DNA of 64,000 nucleotides. Source: Microlunatus sagamiharensis (lineage in GTDB: Bacteria; Actinomycetota; Actinomycetes; Propionibacteriales; Propionibacteriaceae). The translations under genes were made by a program, and so were the position numbers. The notes under the pieces were generated by a model. It was not told the DNA's origin and did not search any database. It was given only the letters and a program-made list of their open reading frames with translations. Below are positions 23,492-31,218 of the stretch, in pieces. The stretch spans positions 2,604,001-2,668,000 of the forward strand of contig NZ_LT629799.1 of the NCBI RefSeq assembly GCF_900105785.1. Direction: 5' to 3'. Numbering within the stretch: the stretch's first letter is position 1; every line of letters starts with the position of its first letter.

Positions 23492-24691
23492 ATGACCTCG
23501 CCCGCCACCTCCCGCGCCCCGCTGCCCGCCCACGCCGAGGTCGTCGTCGTCGGCGGCGGCGTGATGGGCACGAGCATCGCCTTCCACCTGGCCGAGGCCG
23601 GCGTGCGCGACGTCGTCGTGCTCGAGCAGGGCACGCTCGGCTCCGGCTCGTCGGCCAAGCCGCTCGGCGGCGTGCGCGCCACCTTCTCCGACCCGGGCAA
23701 CGTGCTGCTCGGGAAGCGGAGCCTCGAGACCTACGAGGGCTTCGCCGAGCGCTTCTCCACCGACATCGGCCTGCGCCAGGTGGGCTACCTCTTCCTGTGC
23801 CGCAGCGACGCCGAGGTCGCGGCGGTCGAGGCGAGCACGGACATGCAGCAGAGCCTCGGCGCGAGCGGACGGATGATCGACCTCGAGGAGGTCGCCCGGC
23901 TCAACCCGCTCGTCGACACCAGCGTCCTCACCGGCGCGTCCTTCTCCCCGCGCGACGGCTACGCCGAACCCGCCCGGGTCGTCGCCGCGTACGCGACCGC
24001 CCTCACGAGCCTCGGCGGCCGGGTCCACGAGGGCGTGACGGTCACGGGGATCGACACGTCCGGCGGCGCGGTCGAGGCCGTGGAGACCGACCGGGGAACC
24101 ATCCGGACGGGCGCGGTCGTCGTCGCGGCGGGCGCGTGGTCGGCGCAGCTCGGCGCGATGGCCGGCGTCCCGCTGCCGGTGGTGCCGGTGCGGCGTCAGA
24201 TCGGGTTCACGCCGGACAGCGCCAACCCGGGCGGCCGGCCGTACCCGACGGTGCCCTTCACCCTCGACCTGTCGACGACGCTCTACTTCCACAACTACGC
24301 CGGCGGCATGCTGCTCGGCATCTCCAACGCCGACGAGCCCGAGGGCTTCGGCCGGATGTTCGACGACGCGTGGGTGCCGGCCTTCGACGAGGCCGCGGGG
24401 GTCGTCGCCCCGGCGCTGGCGGGACGCCCGCTGGAGGGCGGCTGGGCCGGCCTCTACGAGAACACCCCTGACCACAACGCAATCATTGGCGCGTCGCGGC
24501 ACCTCGACGGCTTTTTCTACGCCACGGGCTTCTCCGGGCACGGATTCTTGCAGGCACCCGCGGTTGGAGAAGTCGTCCGCGACCTCTACCGTGGTGTCGA
24601 ACCGTTCCTGGACGTCACGCCCTTCGACGTGGCGCGGTTCGACCCCGACCCGGAGGGGCACGCGCTGCTCGCCGAGGTCCACATCATCTGA
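23492..24691 (+). CDS. FAD-dependent amino acid oxidase (probable L-pipecolate oxidase)
   Basis: A 399-residue DAO/SoxB-type flavoprotein: 'VVVVGGGVMGTSIAFHLA' (16-33), then 'GSGSSAKPLGGVRATFSDP', and C-terminal 'ATGFSGHGFLQAPAVGE' closing the FAD site. The next two genes encode a 2-oxoadipate dioxygenase and an aminoadipate semialdehyde dehydrogenase. The missing early step of the D-lysine/pipecolate route is oxidation of L-pipecolate to piperideine-6-carboxylate (AmaA role), so that is the assigned function. Sarcosine-oxidase-like chemistry on another secondary amine is the alternative. ATG with GAGGGGG upstream; 26 nt to hglS. Confidence 0.8.
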   Translation: MTSPATSRAPLPAHAEVVVVGGGVMGTSIAFHLAEAGVRDVVVLEQGTLGSGSSAKPLGGVRATFSDPGNVLLGKRSLETYEGFAERFSTDIGLRQVGYLFLCRSDAEVAAVEASTDMQQSLGASGRMIDLEEVARLNPLVDTSVLTGASFSPRDGYAEPARVVAAYATALTSLGGRVHEGVTVTGIDTSGGAVEAVETDRGTIRTGAVVVAAGAWSAQLGAMAGVPLPVVPVRRQIGFTPDSANPGGRPYPTVPFTLDLSTTLYFHNYAGGMLLGISNADEPEGFGRMFDDAWVPAFDEAAGVVAPALAGRPLEGGWAGLYENTPDHNAIIGASRHLDGFFYATGFSGHGFLQAPAVGEVVRDLYRGVEPFLDVTPFDVARFDPDPEGHALLAEVHII

Positions 24692-24717
24692 GTCGATCGA
24701 CCATCACAGGAGTGACC

Positions 24718-26250
24718 GTGGGTAGCAGCCCTTCGACAGGCTCAGGGGGCGTCGAGACAGGCTCAGGGCGCGTGGAGCCCGGCTCAGGGGGCGTCAAGAC
24801 GGGCTCGGGGCACGTGGAGCAGTGGGAGCTGCGGGCGCGGTTCGCCGTGTCGCTCGCGACCCTGTACGGCGAGGAGGTCCCGGCGTACACGACGCTGGTC
24901 GACGTCTCCCGCGCGGTGAACGAGGACTTCGTCGCCGCCCACGGCGCCGACGCCGAGCGCCTCGGCTCGATCGGCCGGGTCACCGCCGAGCGCCACGGCG
25001 CCATCCGCGTGGGCTCGCCGACGGAGATGGCCCAGGTGGCGCGGCTGTTCGCCGGCTTCGGCATGCACCCGGTCGGCTTCTACGACCTGCGCGACGCCTC
25101 GTCGAGCTCGGTGCCCGTCGTCTCGACGGCCTTCCGCCCGGTGGCCACCGACGAGCTGGCCCGCAACCCGTTCCGCGTCTTCACCTCGATGCTCGTCACC
25201 GACGACCGCCGCTTCTTCGACGCGGCGACGCAGGAGCGGCTGGAGGCGTTCGTCGCCGCCCGCGAGCTCTTCTCCCCCGAGGCGCTGGCCCTGGCCGACC
25301 GGGCCGTCGCCGAGGGCGGGCTGCCCGCCGCGGACGCCGACCGCCTCCTCGAGCTGGCGACCGCGTCCTTCGCGCTCTCCACCGAGCCGATCGAGCGCGC
25401 CTGGTACGACCACCTCGAGGCGATCTCGGCCGTCGCCGCCGACATCGGCGGCGTGCCGGCCACGCACATCAACCACCTGACGCCGCGCGTGCTCGACATC
25501 GACGACCTGTACGCACGCATGACCGCCCGCGGCATCACGATGATCGCCGAGATCCAGGGCCCGCCCGGCTGGGAGGGCCCCGACGTCCTGCTGCGCCAGA
25601 CGTCGTTCAAGGCTCTCGCCGAGCCCCGGACGTTCCGCGAGGCCGACGGCAGCGTCACCACCGGCGAGCTGCGCGTGCGCTTCGGCGAGGTCGAGCAGCG
25701 CGGCATCGCGCTGACCGTCGCCGGGCGCGACCTCTACGACGACCTGACGATCGAGGTCGATCGCCGCCTCGCCGACGCGCCGAGGGGCACCACCCGCGTC
25801 GAGGTCGCCGCCGAGGTCTGGCGCGAGAACCTCCCCGTGACCGAGACCGGCCTGGCCGTCGCCGGGCTGGGGCTCTTCCGGTTCCGGGTGGGCGACCCGG
25901 CCGCCGTGCGCCCTTCGACAGGCTCAGGGAGCGTCCCGCTCGCGGAGCTGCTGGACAGCGGTGCGCTGGTCGCCGAGCCGATCGTCTACGAGGACTTCCT
26001 CCCCCGCTCCGCCGCCGGCATCTTCCAGTCCAACCTCACCGACGAGGGCTCGCGCGACGACGAGCAGCTCGGCACCCCGTACGACCTCGAGCGCCTCAGC
26101 GAGGTCGTGGGCATCGCCATCGCCGACCCGAACGACCTCTACGCCGCCCAGCAGGCCGCCTCGCTCGCCGAGGCGGAGGCCGCGCTGGGCAGCCGCATCG
26201 ACACCACGCCCGTCCCGCTCAGCCAGACCCAGGAGAACGCACCCGCATGA
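24718..26250 (+). CDS. hglS: 2-oxoadipate dioxygenase/decarboxylase HglS (DUF1338, VOC fold)
   Basis: A 510-residue Fe(II) enzyme converting 2-oxoadipate to D-2-hydroxyglutarate. Family features are 'GEEVPAYTTLVDVSRAVN', 'ERHGAIRVG' (first metal His), 'THINHLTPRVLDID' (second) and 'IVYEDFLPRSAAGIFQSNL' near the C-terminus with an acidic residue typical of the site. I chose the GTG at 24718 because AGGAG (24708-24712) is 5 nt upstream. The first 34 residues are then a 7-residue repeat encoded by a DNA repeat; a GTG at 24814 would start at the conserved core and leave the repeat in the leader. A second in-frame insertion gives 'RPSTGSGS' upstream of the YEDF segment. The stop overlaps amaB (ATGA). 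Confidence 0.88.
   Translation: MGSSPSTGSGGVETGSGRVEPGSGGVKTGSGHVEQWELRARFAVSLATLYGEEVPAYTTLVDVSRAVNEDFVAAHGADAERLGSIGRVTAERHGAIRVGSPTEMAQVARLFAGFGMHPVGFYDLRDASSSSVPVVSTAFRPVATDELARNPFRVFTSMLVTDDRRFFDAATQERLEAFVAARELFSPEALALADRAVAEGGLPAADADRLLELATASFALSTEPIERAWYDHLEAISAVAADIGGVPATHINHLTPRVLDIDDLYARMTARGITMIAEIQGPPGWEGPDVLLRQTSFKALAEPRTFREADGSVTTGELRVRFGEVEQRGIALTVAGRDLYDDLTIEVDRRLADAPRGTTRVEVAAEVWRENLPVTETGLAVAGLGLFRFRVGDPAAVRPSTGSGSVPLAELLDSGALVAEPIVYEDFLPRSAAGIFQSNLTDEGSRDDEQLGTPYDLERLSEVVGIAIADPNDLYAAQQAASLAEAEAALGSRIDTTPVPLSQTQENAPA
24729..24818. repeat. CCTTCGACAGGCTCAGGG repeat expanded to a 4 x 21-bp minisatellite
   Basis: The palindromic core is at 24729-24747. Four 21-bp units follow from 24735 (24735, 24756, 24777, 24798), each of the form GACAGGCTCAGGG-GCGT-GA with drift. 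In the hglS frame they encode TGSGGVE, TGSGRVE, PGSGGVK and TGSGHVE. Confidence 0.9.
25911..25933. repeat. CCTTCGACAGGCTCAGGGAGCG repeat inside hglS
   Basis: A full copy of the intergenic repeat within the hglS coding sequence, read in frame as 'PSTGSGS' between the conserved core and the YEDF segment. The reading frame is intact across it. Confidence 0.88.
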
Positions 26251-27803
26251 CCGAGACCCTCGCCCGCAGCAGCGCCCCGATCTCGGGCAGCCTCAGCGCC
26301 GACGTCCGCGCCGCCCTCGAGGCCTGCGGCGTCGACCTGGGCGCCGTCGGCGGCGACCCGGAGACCAGCACGGCCGTGGCCAGCCCGATCACCGGCGAGC
26401 AGCTCGTCGGCACTCGCCTCGACCGCGCCGAGGACATCGACGCCGCCATCGGTCGGGCCGCTGCCGCCTTCCCCGCGTGGCGCGACACCCCGGCGCCCGT
26501 GCGCGGCCAGCTGGTCAAGCGCTGGGGCGAGCTGCTCACCGAGCACAAGACGCACCTCGCGACCCTGGTGACCGCCGAGGTCGGCAAGACGCCGTCCGAG
26601 GCGCTCGGCGAGGTCCAGGAGATGATCGACATCGCCGACCTGGCCGTCGGCCAGTCGCGCCAGCTGTACGGCAAGACGATGCCCTCGGAGCGTCCCGGCC
26701 ACCGCCTCCAGGAGGTCTGGCACCCGCTCGGCGTCGTCGGCGTCATCTCCGCCTTCAACTTCCCGGTCGCGGTCTACGCCTGGAACACCGCCCTCGCCCT
26801 GGTCTGCGGCGACACCGTCGTGTGGAAGCCGGCCGACGTCACCCGCCTCTCGGCGATCGCCGTCGACGCGCTGCTCGCCCGCGCGGTCGCCGAGTCCGGC
26901 GCCCCCGAGGGCATCCACCAGCTGCTGCTCACCGACGCCGAGGGCAGCAAGCGCCTCGTCGCCGACCGCCGCGTCGCCCTCGTGTCGGCCACCGGCTCGG
27001 TGCGGATGGGCCGCGAGGTCGGCCCCGTCGTCGCGGAGCGCTTCGGGCGCACCCTGCTCGAGCTCGGCGGCAACAACGGCGCCATCGTCGCCCCGTCGGC
27101 CGACCTCGACCTCGCGCTGCGCGGCGTCGTCTTCGCCGCGGCCGGCACCGCCGGCCAGCGCTGCACCACGCTGCGCCGCCTGTTCGTGCACTCCTCCGTG
27201 GCCGACCAGCTGACCAAGCGTGTCGTCGCCGCGTACGAGTCGCTGGCCGTGGGCGACCCGCGCGAGGAGGGCGTGCTCGTCGGCCCGCTGGTCAACCAGC
27301 GCTCCTTCGAGGCGCAGCAGGCCGCGCTCGCCGCCGCGCAGGAGCAGGGCGGAACCGTCCTCGTCGGCGGTGACCGTGAGCTCGCCGAGGAGCACCCGGA
27401 CGCCTACTACGTGCGCCCGGCCGTCGTCTCGATGCCGTCGCAGACCGCGATCGTGCACGAGGAGACCTTCGCGCCGATCCTCTACGTGATGACCTACGAC
27501 GACCTCGACGAGGTGGTCGCCGAGCACAACGCTGTGCCGCAGGGACTCTCGTCGGCGATCTTCACCACCGACCAGGGCGAGGCGGAGCGGTTCCTGTCCG
27601 CGGCCGGCTCCGACTGCGGCATCGCCAACGTCAACATCGGCACCTCGGGCGCGGAGATCGGCGGCGCCTTCGGTGGTGAGAAGGAGACCGGCGGCGGGCG
27701 CGAGTCGGGCTCGGACGCGTGGAAGGCGTACATGCGCCCCTCCACCCAGACCGTGAACTACTCCGGCCAGCTCCCGCTGGCGCAGGGCGTCACGTTCATC
27801 TGA
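26247..27803 (+). CDS. amaB: L-2-aminoadipate-6-semialdehyde dehydrogenase (ALDH7 family, AmaB)
   Basis: A 518-residue ALDH7-type enzyme: 'GVISAFNFPVAVYAWN', 'LLELGGNNGAIVAPSADLD', catalytic Cys in 'GTAGQRCTTLRRLF', and the family C-terminus 'GGAFGGEKETGGGRESGSD'. It would oxidise piperideine-6-carboxylate/aminoadipate semialdehyde to 2-aminoadipate. The ATG overlaps the hglS stop. With the upstream oxidase and HglS it covers the pipecolate-to-2-hydroxyglutarate route, apart from the aminoadipate aminotransferase, which is not obvious in the window. Confidence 0.92.
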   Translation: MTETLARSSAPISGSLSADVRAALEACGVDLGAVGGDPETSTAVASPITGEQLVGTRLDRAEDIDAAIGRAAAAFPAWRDTPAPVRGQLVKRWGELLTEHKTHLATLVTAEVGKTPSEALGEVQEMIDIADLAVGQSRQLYGKTMPSERPGHRLQEVWHPLGVVGVISAFNFPVAVYAWNTALALVCGDTVVWKPADVTRLSAIAVDALLARAVAESGAPEGIHQLLLTDAEGSKRLVADRRVALVSATGSVRMGREVGPVVAERFGRTLLELGGNNGAIVAPSADLDLALRGVVFAAAGTAGQRCTTLRRLFVHSSVADQLTKRVVAAYESLAVGDPREEGVLVGPLVNQRSFEAQQAALAAAQEQGGTVLVGGDRELAEEHPDAYYVRPAVVSMPSQTAIVHEETFAPILYVMTYDDLDEVVAEHNAVPQGLSSAIFTTDQGEAERFLSAAGSDCGIANVNIGTSGAEIGGAFGGEKETGGGRESGSDAWKAYMRPSTQTVNYSGQLPLAQGVTFI

Positions 27804-27821
27804 GTATTCGACATGGAGCCA

Positions 27822-27853
27822 GTCCGCTCGGCACTAGGAGATGCCGAGCGGAC
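27822..27853 (+). terminator. Hairpin after amaB
   Basis: Perfect 12-bp arms GTCCGCTCGGCA/TGCCGAGCGGAC with an 8-nt loop, 18 bp after the amaB stop and before the convergent helicase gene. No strong T run. It also marks the left edge of the AT-richer island. Confidence 0.65.
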
Positions 27854-27874
27854 GGGCAGCACACATCAACGACG

Positions 27875-30097
27875 TCAAACTTGAGAGCCTTGCTCCTTCT
27901 TAAGTAGCCCGTTGGCTACGGCTCGGTCAAGAACGCTCACGGCGCCGCCGTCGTCATTGTTCGTGAATACACGTACGTCGCGTTCGGCTCGGCTTAAGGC
28001 GAGATATAGCAATGAGAGAAGCCGACTCTTTTCACTCAGGGCCGTGAAATTGTCGCCCATGTCAGGAATTCCAGCCACAAGCACTGTGTCAAACTGCAGG
28101 CCGGCCAGGTATTCAGCCGGACCAACCACAAGCCCGCGGGCACGACTGGCTAGCGCTTCGACGTCTCCTCGACTCGTGATTGTCGATACATGGTGCTTCT
28201 TCGATTCGCCGAGTCGTGCGGCAAGCGCGCTGTATCTGCGCCACTGCTTACTCTCGACGATGGCGAGCGCGAGTCGACCTCGGGGGTATAACTCCTGCAC
28301 CGCCCGCGCGATATCGCTTTCCTCACCCGCGGCCGTTCCTGCGCAGATCAGACGAGGAACGGCTCCACTCTCCTTTGAGGATTCAACATTCGAGAAATCG
28401 ATCTCCCAATCGTGGCCAAGGTCTAGCGTCGGGAACTCGTGGTGGACATGTTTCACCAACCGAAGAATCTCAGGTGTGAAGCGGTGAACTGTCGTAAGTT
28501 CATACTGAGCAACGTCGTCTAATAGCTCATCGCTTGCGGAGGAAGACCGAGTTTCGTCCGCCGCCACCCCGATGAAGGCTTCAGATGGTGATTGACGAGG
28601 ATCAACAGCCATGAATACACGAGGATAAATTGATGTATCTCTAGAAAGATAGTGGAGGACTTGGCGCTCGAGTGGACTGAAGAGATGGAACTCATCAACA
28701 AACAGTAGATCGTAGCCTTGGCTTCTACGGCTTCGATTCCACGAGTGAGTCTCAAGGTGGCTCAGAAGGTCAACGAGAACTTGGTCAGAGGTTAGAAGCG
28801 CTCGCCGATCGAGGCTCTCAACGTACCGGGAGTATATGGCGTAGACGACTTTAAGATCGCCAGGAGACTCAAGTGGCAACATCCAGGTCGCTCGCGAAAG
28901 TTGCAGATACCGGAGTTCTGCACCCACTCCTGGGAAGATCGCCGAGGCGCCGATGACTGAACCGAACTCAATTGACAGATCCCAGGCGAGCGCGAACCGA
29001 TCGTCGATGTCCTCGGAGTCGATTCGACGCCGCAGCACCTCCGAGGCTTGCGCCCGGAAGGTTACCCAATCCGTCTCCTTGAACTCAGTAAGGACGTCCA
29101 GGATCTCATCGAGTTGGGCCTGCTTTCCACTGAAGCTATCTTCACCGATCAGACTAAAACCAGATTCGTCGTTGACATATTGGGGCGACAGGGTGCGGGC
29201 GATCTCGAGTAGTGGAAAGACGTCGATCTCTGGAATTGGTGCGCCATTGATGGAATCGATCGAGTTCGAGATCTGAGCCGCGAGCGACCAACTGTGGGTC
29301 ACTATTAGCACTCGAGGCGACGATCCGCGAGATCTCGAACTTGTAACTTCCCGGATCGCTTTTAGTGTCAGAGCGAGGGTTTTTCCAGATCCGGCTGGAC
29401 CCCTTAGTCGAATCGACTTGTCGACAGGGGCGTCGACAAACTGACGCTGGTCGCGACTAATAGCTGCGTGCCATTCGTCGTACGTCCAGCCCTTAGTGAG
29501 AGACGACTCAATCGGGGCGAGCGAGATCTCGACGTCGGAATTTGGTTTAACGACCTCAAGTTCACTCCGCGCATTTACCTCCTGAACGGCTCCCTTAAAG
29601 TCTTGATCCCAGCCTTTTGGAAGCTCCCGCGGAACGAGCGCGAATCTGTCCAGGTCAAGTTCGCGCTCGTTATCGGTCGACGTCCAGAAGACCACATCAG
29701 TCGGCTCGCCTGCGAGGGGTTCGGCTATCCAGCGCGTTGACCTAGGGTCCGATCTTGCATCAGCATAGAAGGCGACCAAACTGTTGTACTTATAAGAGGT
29801 CCAGTTCCTCGGTAGCTGAATTCCGCCAGGCGCTTGTGCCCGTTCGACAAAAGACGCCATCCGACTCAATACCGAAGCTCGCGAAGAACCGAGGCCGTCG
29901 GGAACAACCACCTCTACTTCATTCAATGGCCGCATGACGACGACGCGCGGACCAGAAATCGAGTCACCTCTCGCGACGATAAAGTCAACCAGCGCGCCGG
30001 TCCTAAGTAGCAGCGTACTTGACGTACCGATAGCGTCTGGCGATAAGCCCGTCGCTAGTTCTTTCAGCGCGCCGATCGTAGTGATAAGTGGCTTCAC
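27875..30097 (-). CDS. SF1 (UvrD/Rep-like) helicase of a two-gene island
   Basis: A 740-residue protein. Residues 1-205 are a domain I do not recognise. Helicase motifs then follow in order: Q-like 'SRDQRQF' (214), Walker A GPAGSGKT (233-240), Walker B with DEFH (468-471), motif III 'MAVDPRQSP' (497-504), motif IV-like 'TTVHRFTPE' (535-543), motif V region 'LVVGPAEYLAGLQFDTVLV', and motif VI 'ALSRAERDVRVF' (700-711). The set is complete, so ATPase/translocase activity is expected. G+C (about 52%) and codon use differ sharply from the surroundings, which indicates transfer. The GTG start overlaps the upstream gene's stop by GTGA. A defence role is plausible but unproven; DNA repair is the alternative. 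Confidence 0.85.
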   Translation of the reverse strand: MKPLITTIGALKELATGLSPDAIGTSSTLLLRTGALVDFIVARGDSISGPRVVVMRPLNEVEVVVPDGLGSSRASVLSRMASFVERAQAPGGIQLPRNWTSYKYNSLVAFYADARSDPRSTRWIAEPLAGEPTDVVFWTSTDNERELDLDRFALVPRELPKGWDQDFKGAVQEVNARSELEVVKPNSDVEISLAPIESSLTKGWTYDEWHAAISRDQRQFVDAPVDKSIRLRGPAGSGKTLALTLKAIREVTSSRSRGSSPRVLIVTHSWSLAAQISNSIDSINGAPIPEIDVFPLLEIARTLSPQYVNDESGFSLIGEDSFSGKQAQLDEILDVLTEFKETDWVTFRAQASEVLRRRIDSEDIDDRFALAWDLSIEFGSVIGASAIFPGVGAELRYLQLSRATWMLPLESPGDLKVVYAIYSRYVESLDRRALLTSDQVLVDLLSHLETHSWNRSRRSQGYDLLFVDEFHLFSPLERQVLHYLSRDTSIYPRVFMAVDPRQSPSEAFIGVAADETRSSSASDELLDDVAQYELTTVHRFTPEILRLVKHVHHEFPTLDLGHDWEIDFSNVESSKESGAVPRLICAGTAAGEESDIARAVQELYPRGRLALAIVESKQWRRYSALAARLGESKKHHVSTITSRGDVEALASRARGLVVGPAEYLAGLQFDTVLVAGIPDMGDNFTALSEKSRLLSLLYLALSRAERDVRVFTNNDDGGAVSVLDRAVANGLLKKEQGSQV

Positions 30098-30924
30098 TGA
30101 TACCTCTCTAGAAGAACCGACGAGTGCAGATCGCGAAGTTCCTCGTACTCTTCTGGTAGCCCGATCGACATGAACACGAGACCGAAACGTTGAACAAGCG
30201 CGTGAGAGTATTCCGTCTTGAGACGCGAGATACGCCGGTAAGATTTTTGGAGTCGAGTCGGCTGAAGCGCGATCTCTGGCTCGTAGACCTGTTCAAGGTG
30301 CCGGAGGTAGACGAAGTAACCATTCTCGTGCGAAGGTCCCAATGCCGAGACGAAGAGGGCATCTCCGGGTGGTTGCGAGAACGGCGAACGCAGACTCTCC
30401 TTGATCGAAGCAAGCACGTTCTTTCGGGATGGTGCATTAGGAAGTGATAGCTGGGCCGCCACGATGGCATTGACTGCCGCATCAAGATTATCAACATCGT
30501 CCCGAAGGTTGTGCAGCCCGGCGATAAGGGAGAACGCCTTCTTCCGCTCACCTTCGCTCAACTCAAGCGCGGTGGCGATCGACTCGGGCTCGCTTTCGCT
30601 CGTCCACTCCTGTAAGCGATCATTCGAGATGCCCTGAAGTGGAGAACGAGGGACTGCGGATCGCAGACTACCAAGCATCTTTAGTTGCAGGCGCCGACGG
30701 ATTTTTGGCAACTGTAGGTGTAGTAGATACTCATCACTTGAGAGTATGGGTACACATGTGATACGCCCTGCGTTTTTATCGTGCGCGAGATCGCAGTCGG
30801 CTGTGATTACTAACAAGTGGCGCTTCCAGAGAGACGCGCTGGCGTCGACCGCTTCAAGTACGTCACCTTGCCGTACCGCAGTCGACGCATGCACAAGGTC
30901 GTACTCCCGCAAGATCTCAGTCAC
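30094..30924 (-). CDS. Unknown protein coupled to the SF1 helicase
   Basis: A 276-residue soluble protein with no family I can name. Near the N-terminus it has 'VRQGDVLEAVDAS' and 'LLVITADCDLAHDKNAG', a beta-strand ending in a conserved-looking T-A-D-C-D-L with a nearby His. Next comes a helical middle (about 120-190) with 'AGLHNLRDDVDNLDAAV', and then 'NGYFVYLRHLEQVYEP' and a basic stretch 'LQKSYRRISRLKTEYSHAL'. There is no signal peptide or membrane segment. The start is a GTG with GGAGA upstream, and the stop overlaps the helicase start, so the two are made together. G+C is about 50%. It may be the sensor, effector or nucleic-acid-binding partner of the helicase; this is inference. Confidence 0.8.
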   Translation of the reverse strand: MTEILREYDLVHASTAVRQGDVLEAVDASASLWKRHLLVITADCDLAHDKNAGRITCVPILSSDEYLLHLQLPKIRRRLQLKMLGSLRSAVPRSPLQGISNDRLQEWTSESEPESIATALELSEGERKKAFSLIAGLHNLRDDVDNLDAAVNAIVAAQLSLPNAPSRKNVLASIKESLRSPFSQPPGDALFVSALGPSHENGYFVYLRHLEQVYEPEIALQPTRLQKSYRRISRLKTEYSHALVQRFGLVFMSIGLPEEYEELRDLHSSVLLERYQ

Positions 30925-31218
30925 CGATTAGTCTCCCGCTGCGGCTGTATAGGGGTAGGTGGCAGGGTACGTGATCACTTCAGGCAGAAGCCCGCACCCC
31001 ACACTTCTCCGAGAGATGCACCTGGGCGCTGCGCTCCCGCTCGACACATGGTGGTACGGCGCGTCTTGATGCCTTTGCGAGCGCGTTGAGTGGTCGACCG
31101 TTCCGCGAGCGCCGCTGGTGGACGCCGACGGGATCGTGAGACTGGGAATACCTCCGAGACCCTGATGCTGACACTCATGGCAAGTAGAGCTTGATGCATC
31201 CAAGGTTTAGGAGCGCTG
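30925..31218. other. Gene-free right border of the AT-richer island
   Basis: A 294-bp leader in which base composition climbs back to the genome average. A TATACA-like -10 box for the two-gene unit could be the complement of 30946-30951. The small open frames here have no codon bias or recognisable motif. No integrase, direct repeat or inverted repeat marks the border. Confidence 0.4.

Noticed and set aside
27875-30924. Assignment of the island to Gabija or Hachiman
   Set aside because: No TOPRIM/ATPase GajA-like or DUF1837-like protein is present; the partner is unlike both.
30971-30978. GTGATCAC upstream of the helicase unit, same octamer as in the GntR site at 11400
   Set aside because: An eight-base match once per window is expected by chance, and the flanks differ.
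30928-31203. Small minus-strand open frames upstream of the two-gene island
   Set aside because: No recognisable motif or good ribosome-binding site, and several frames overlap one another.
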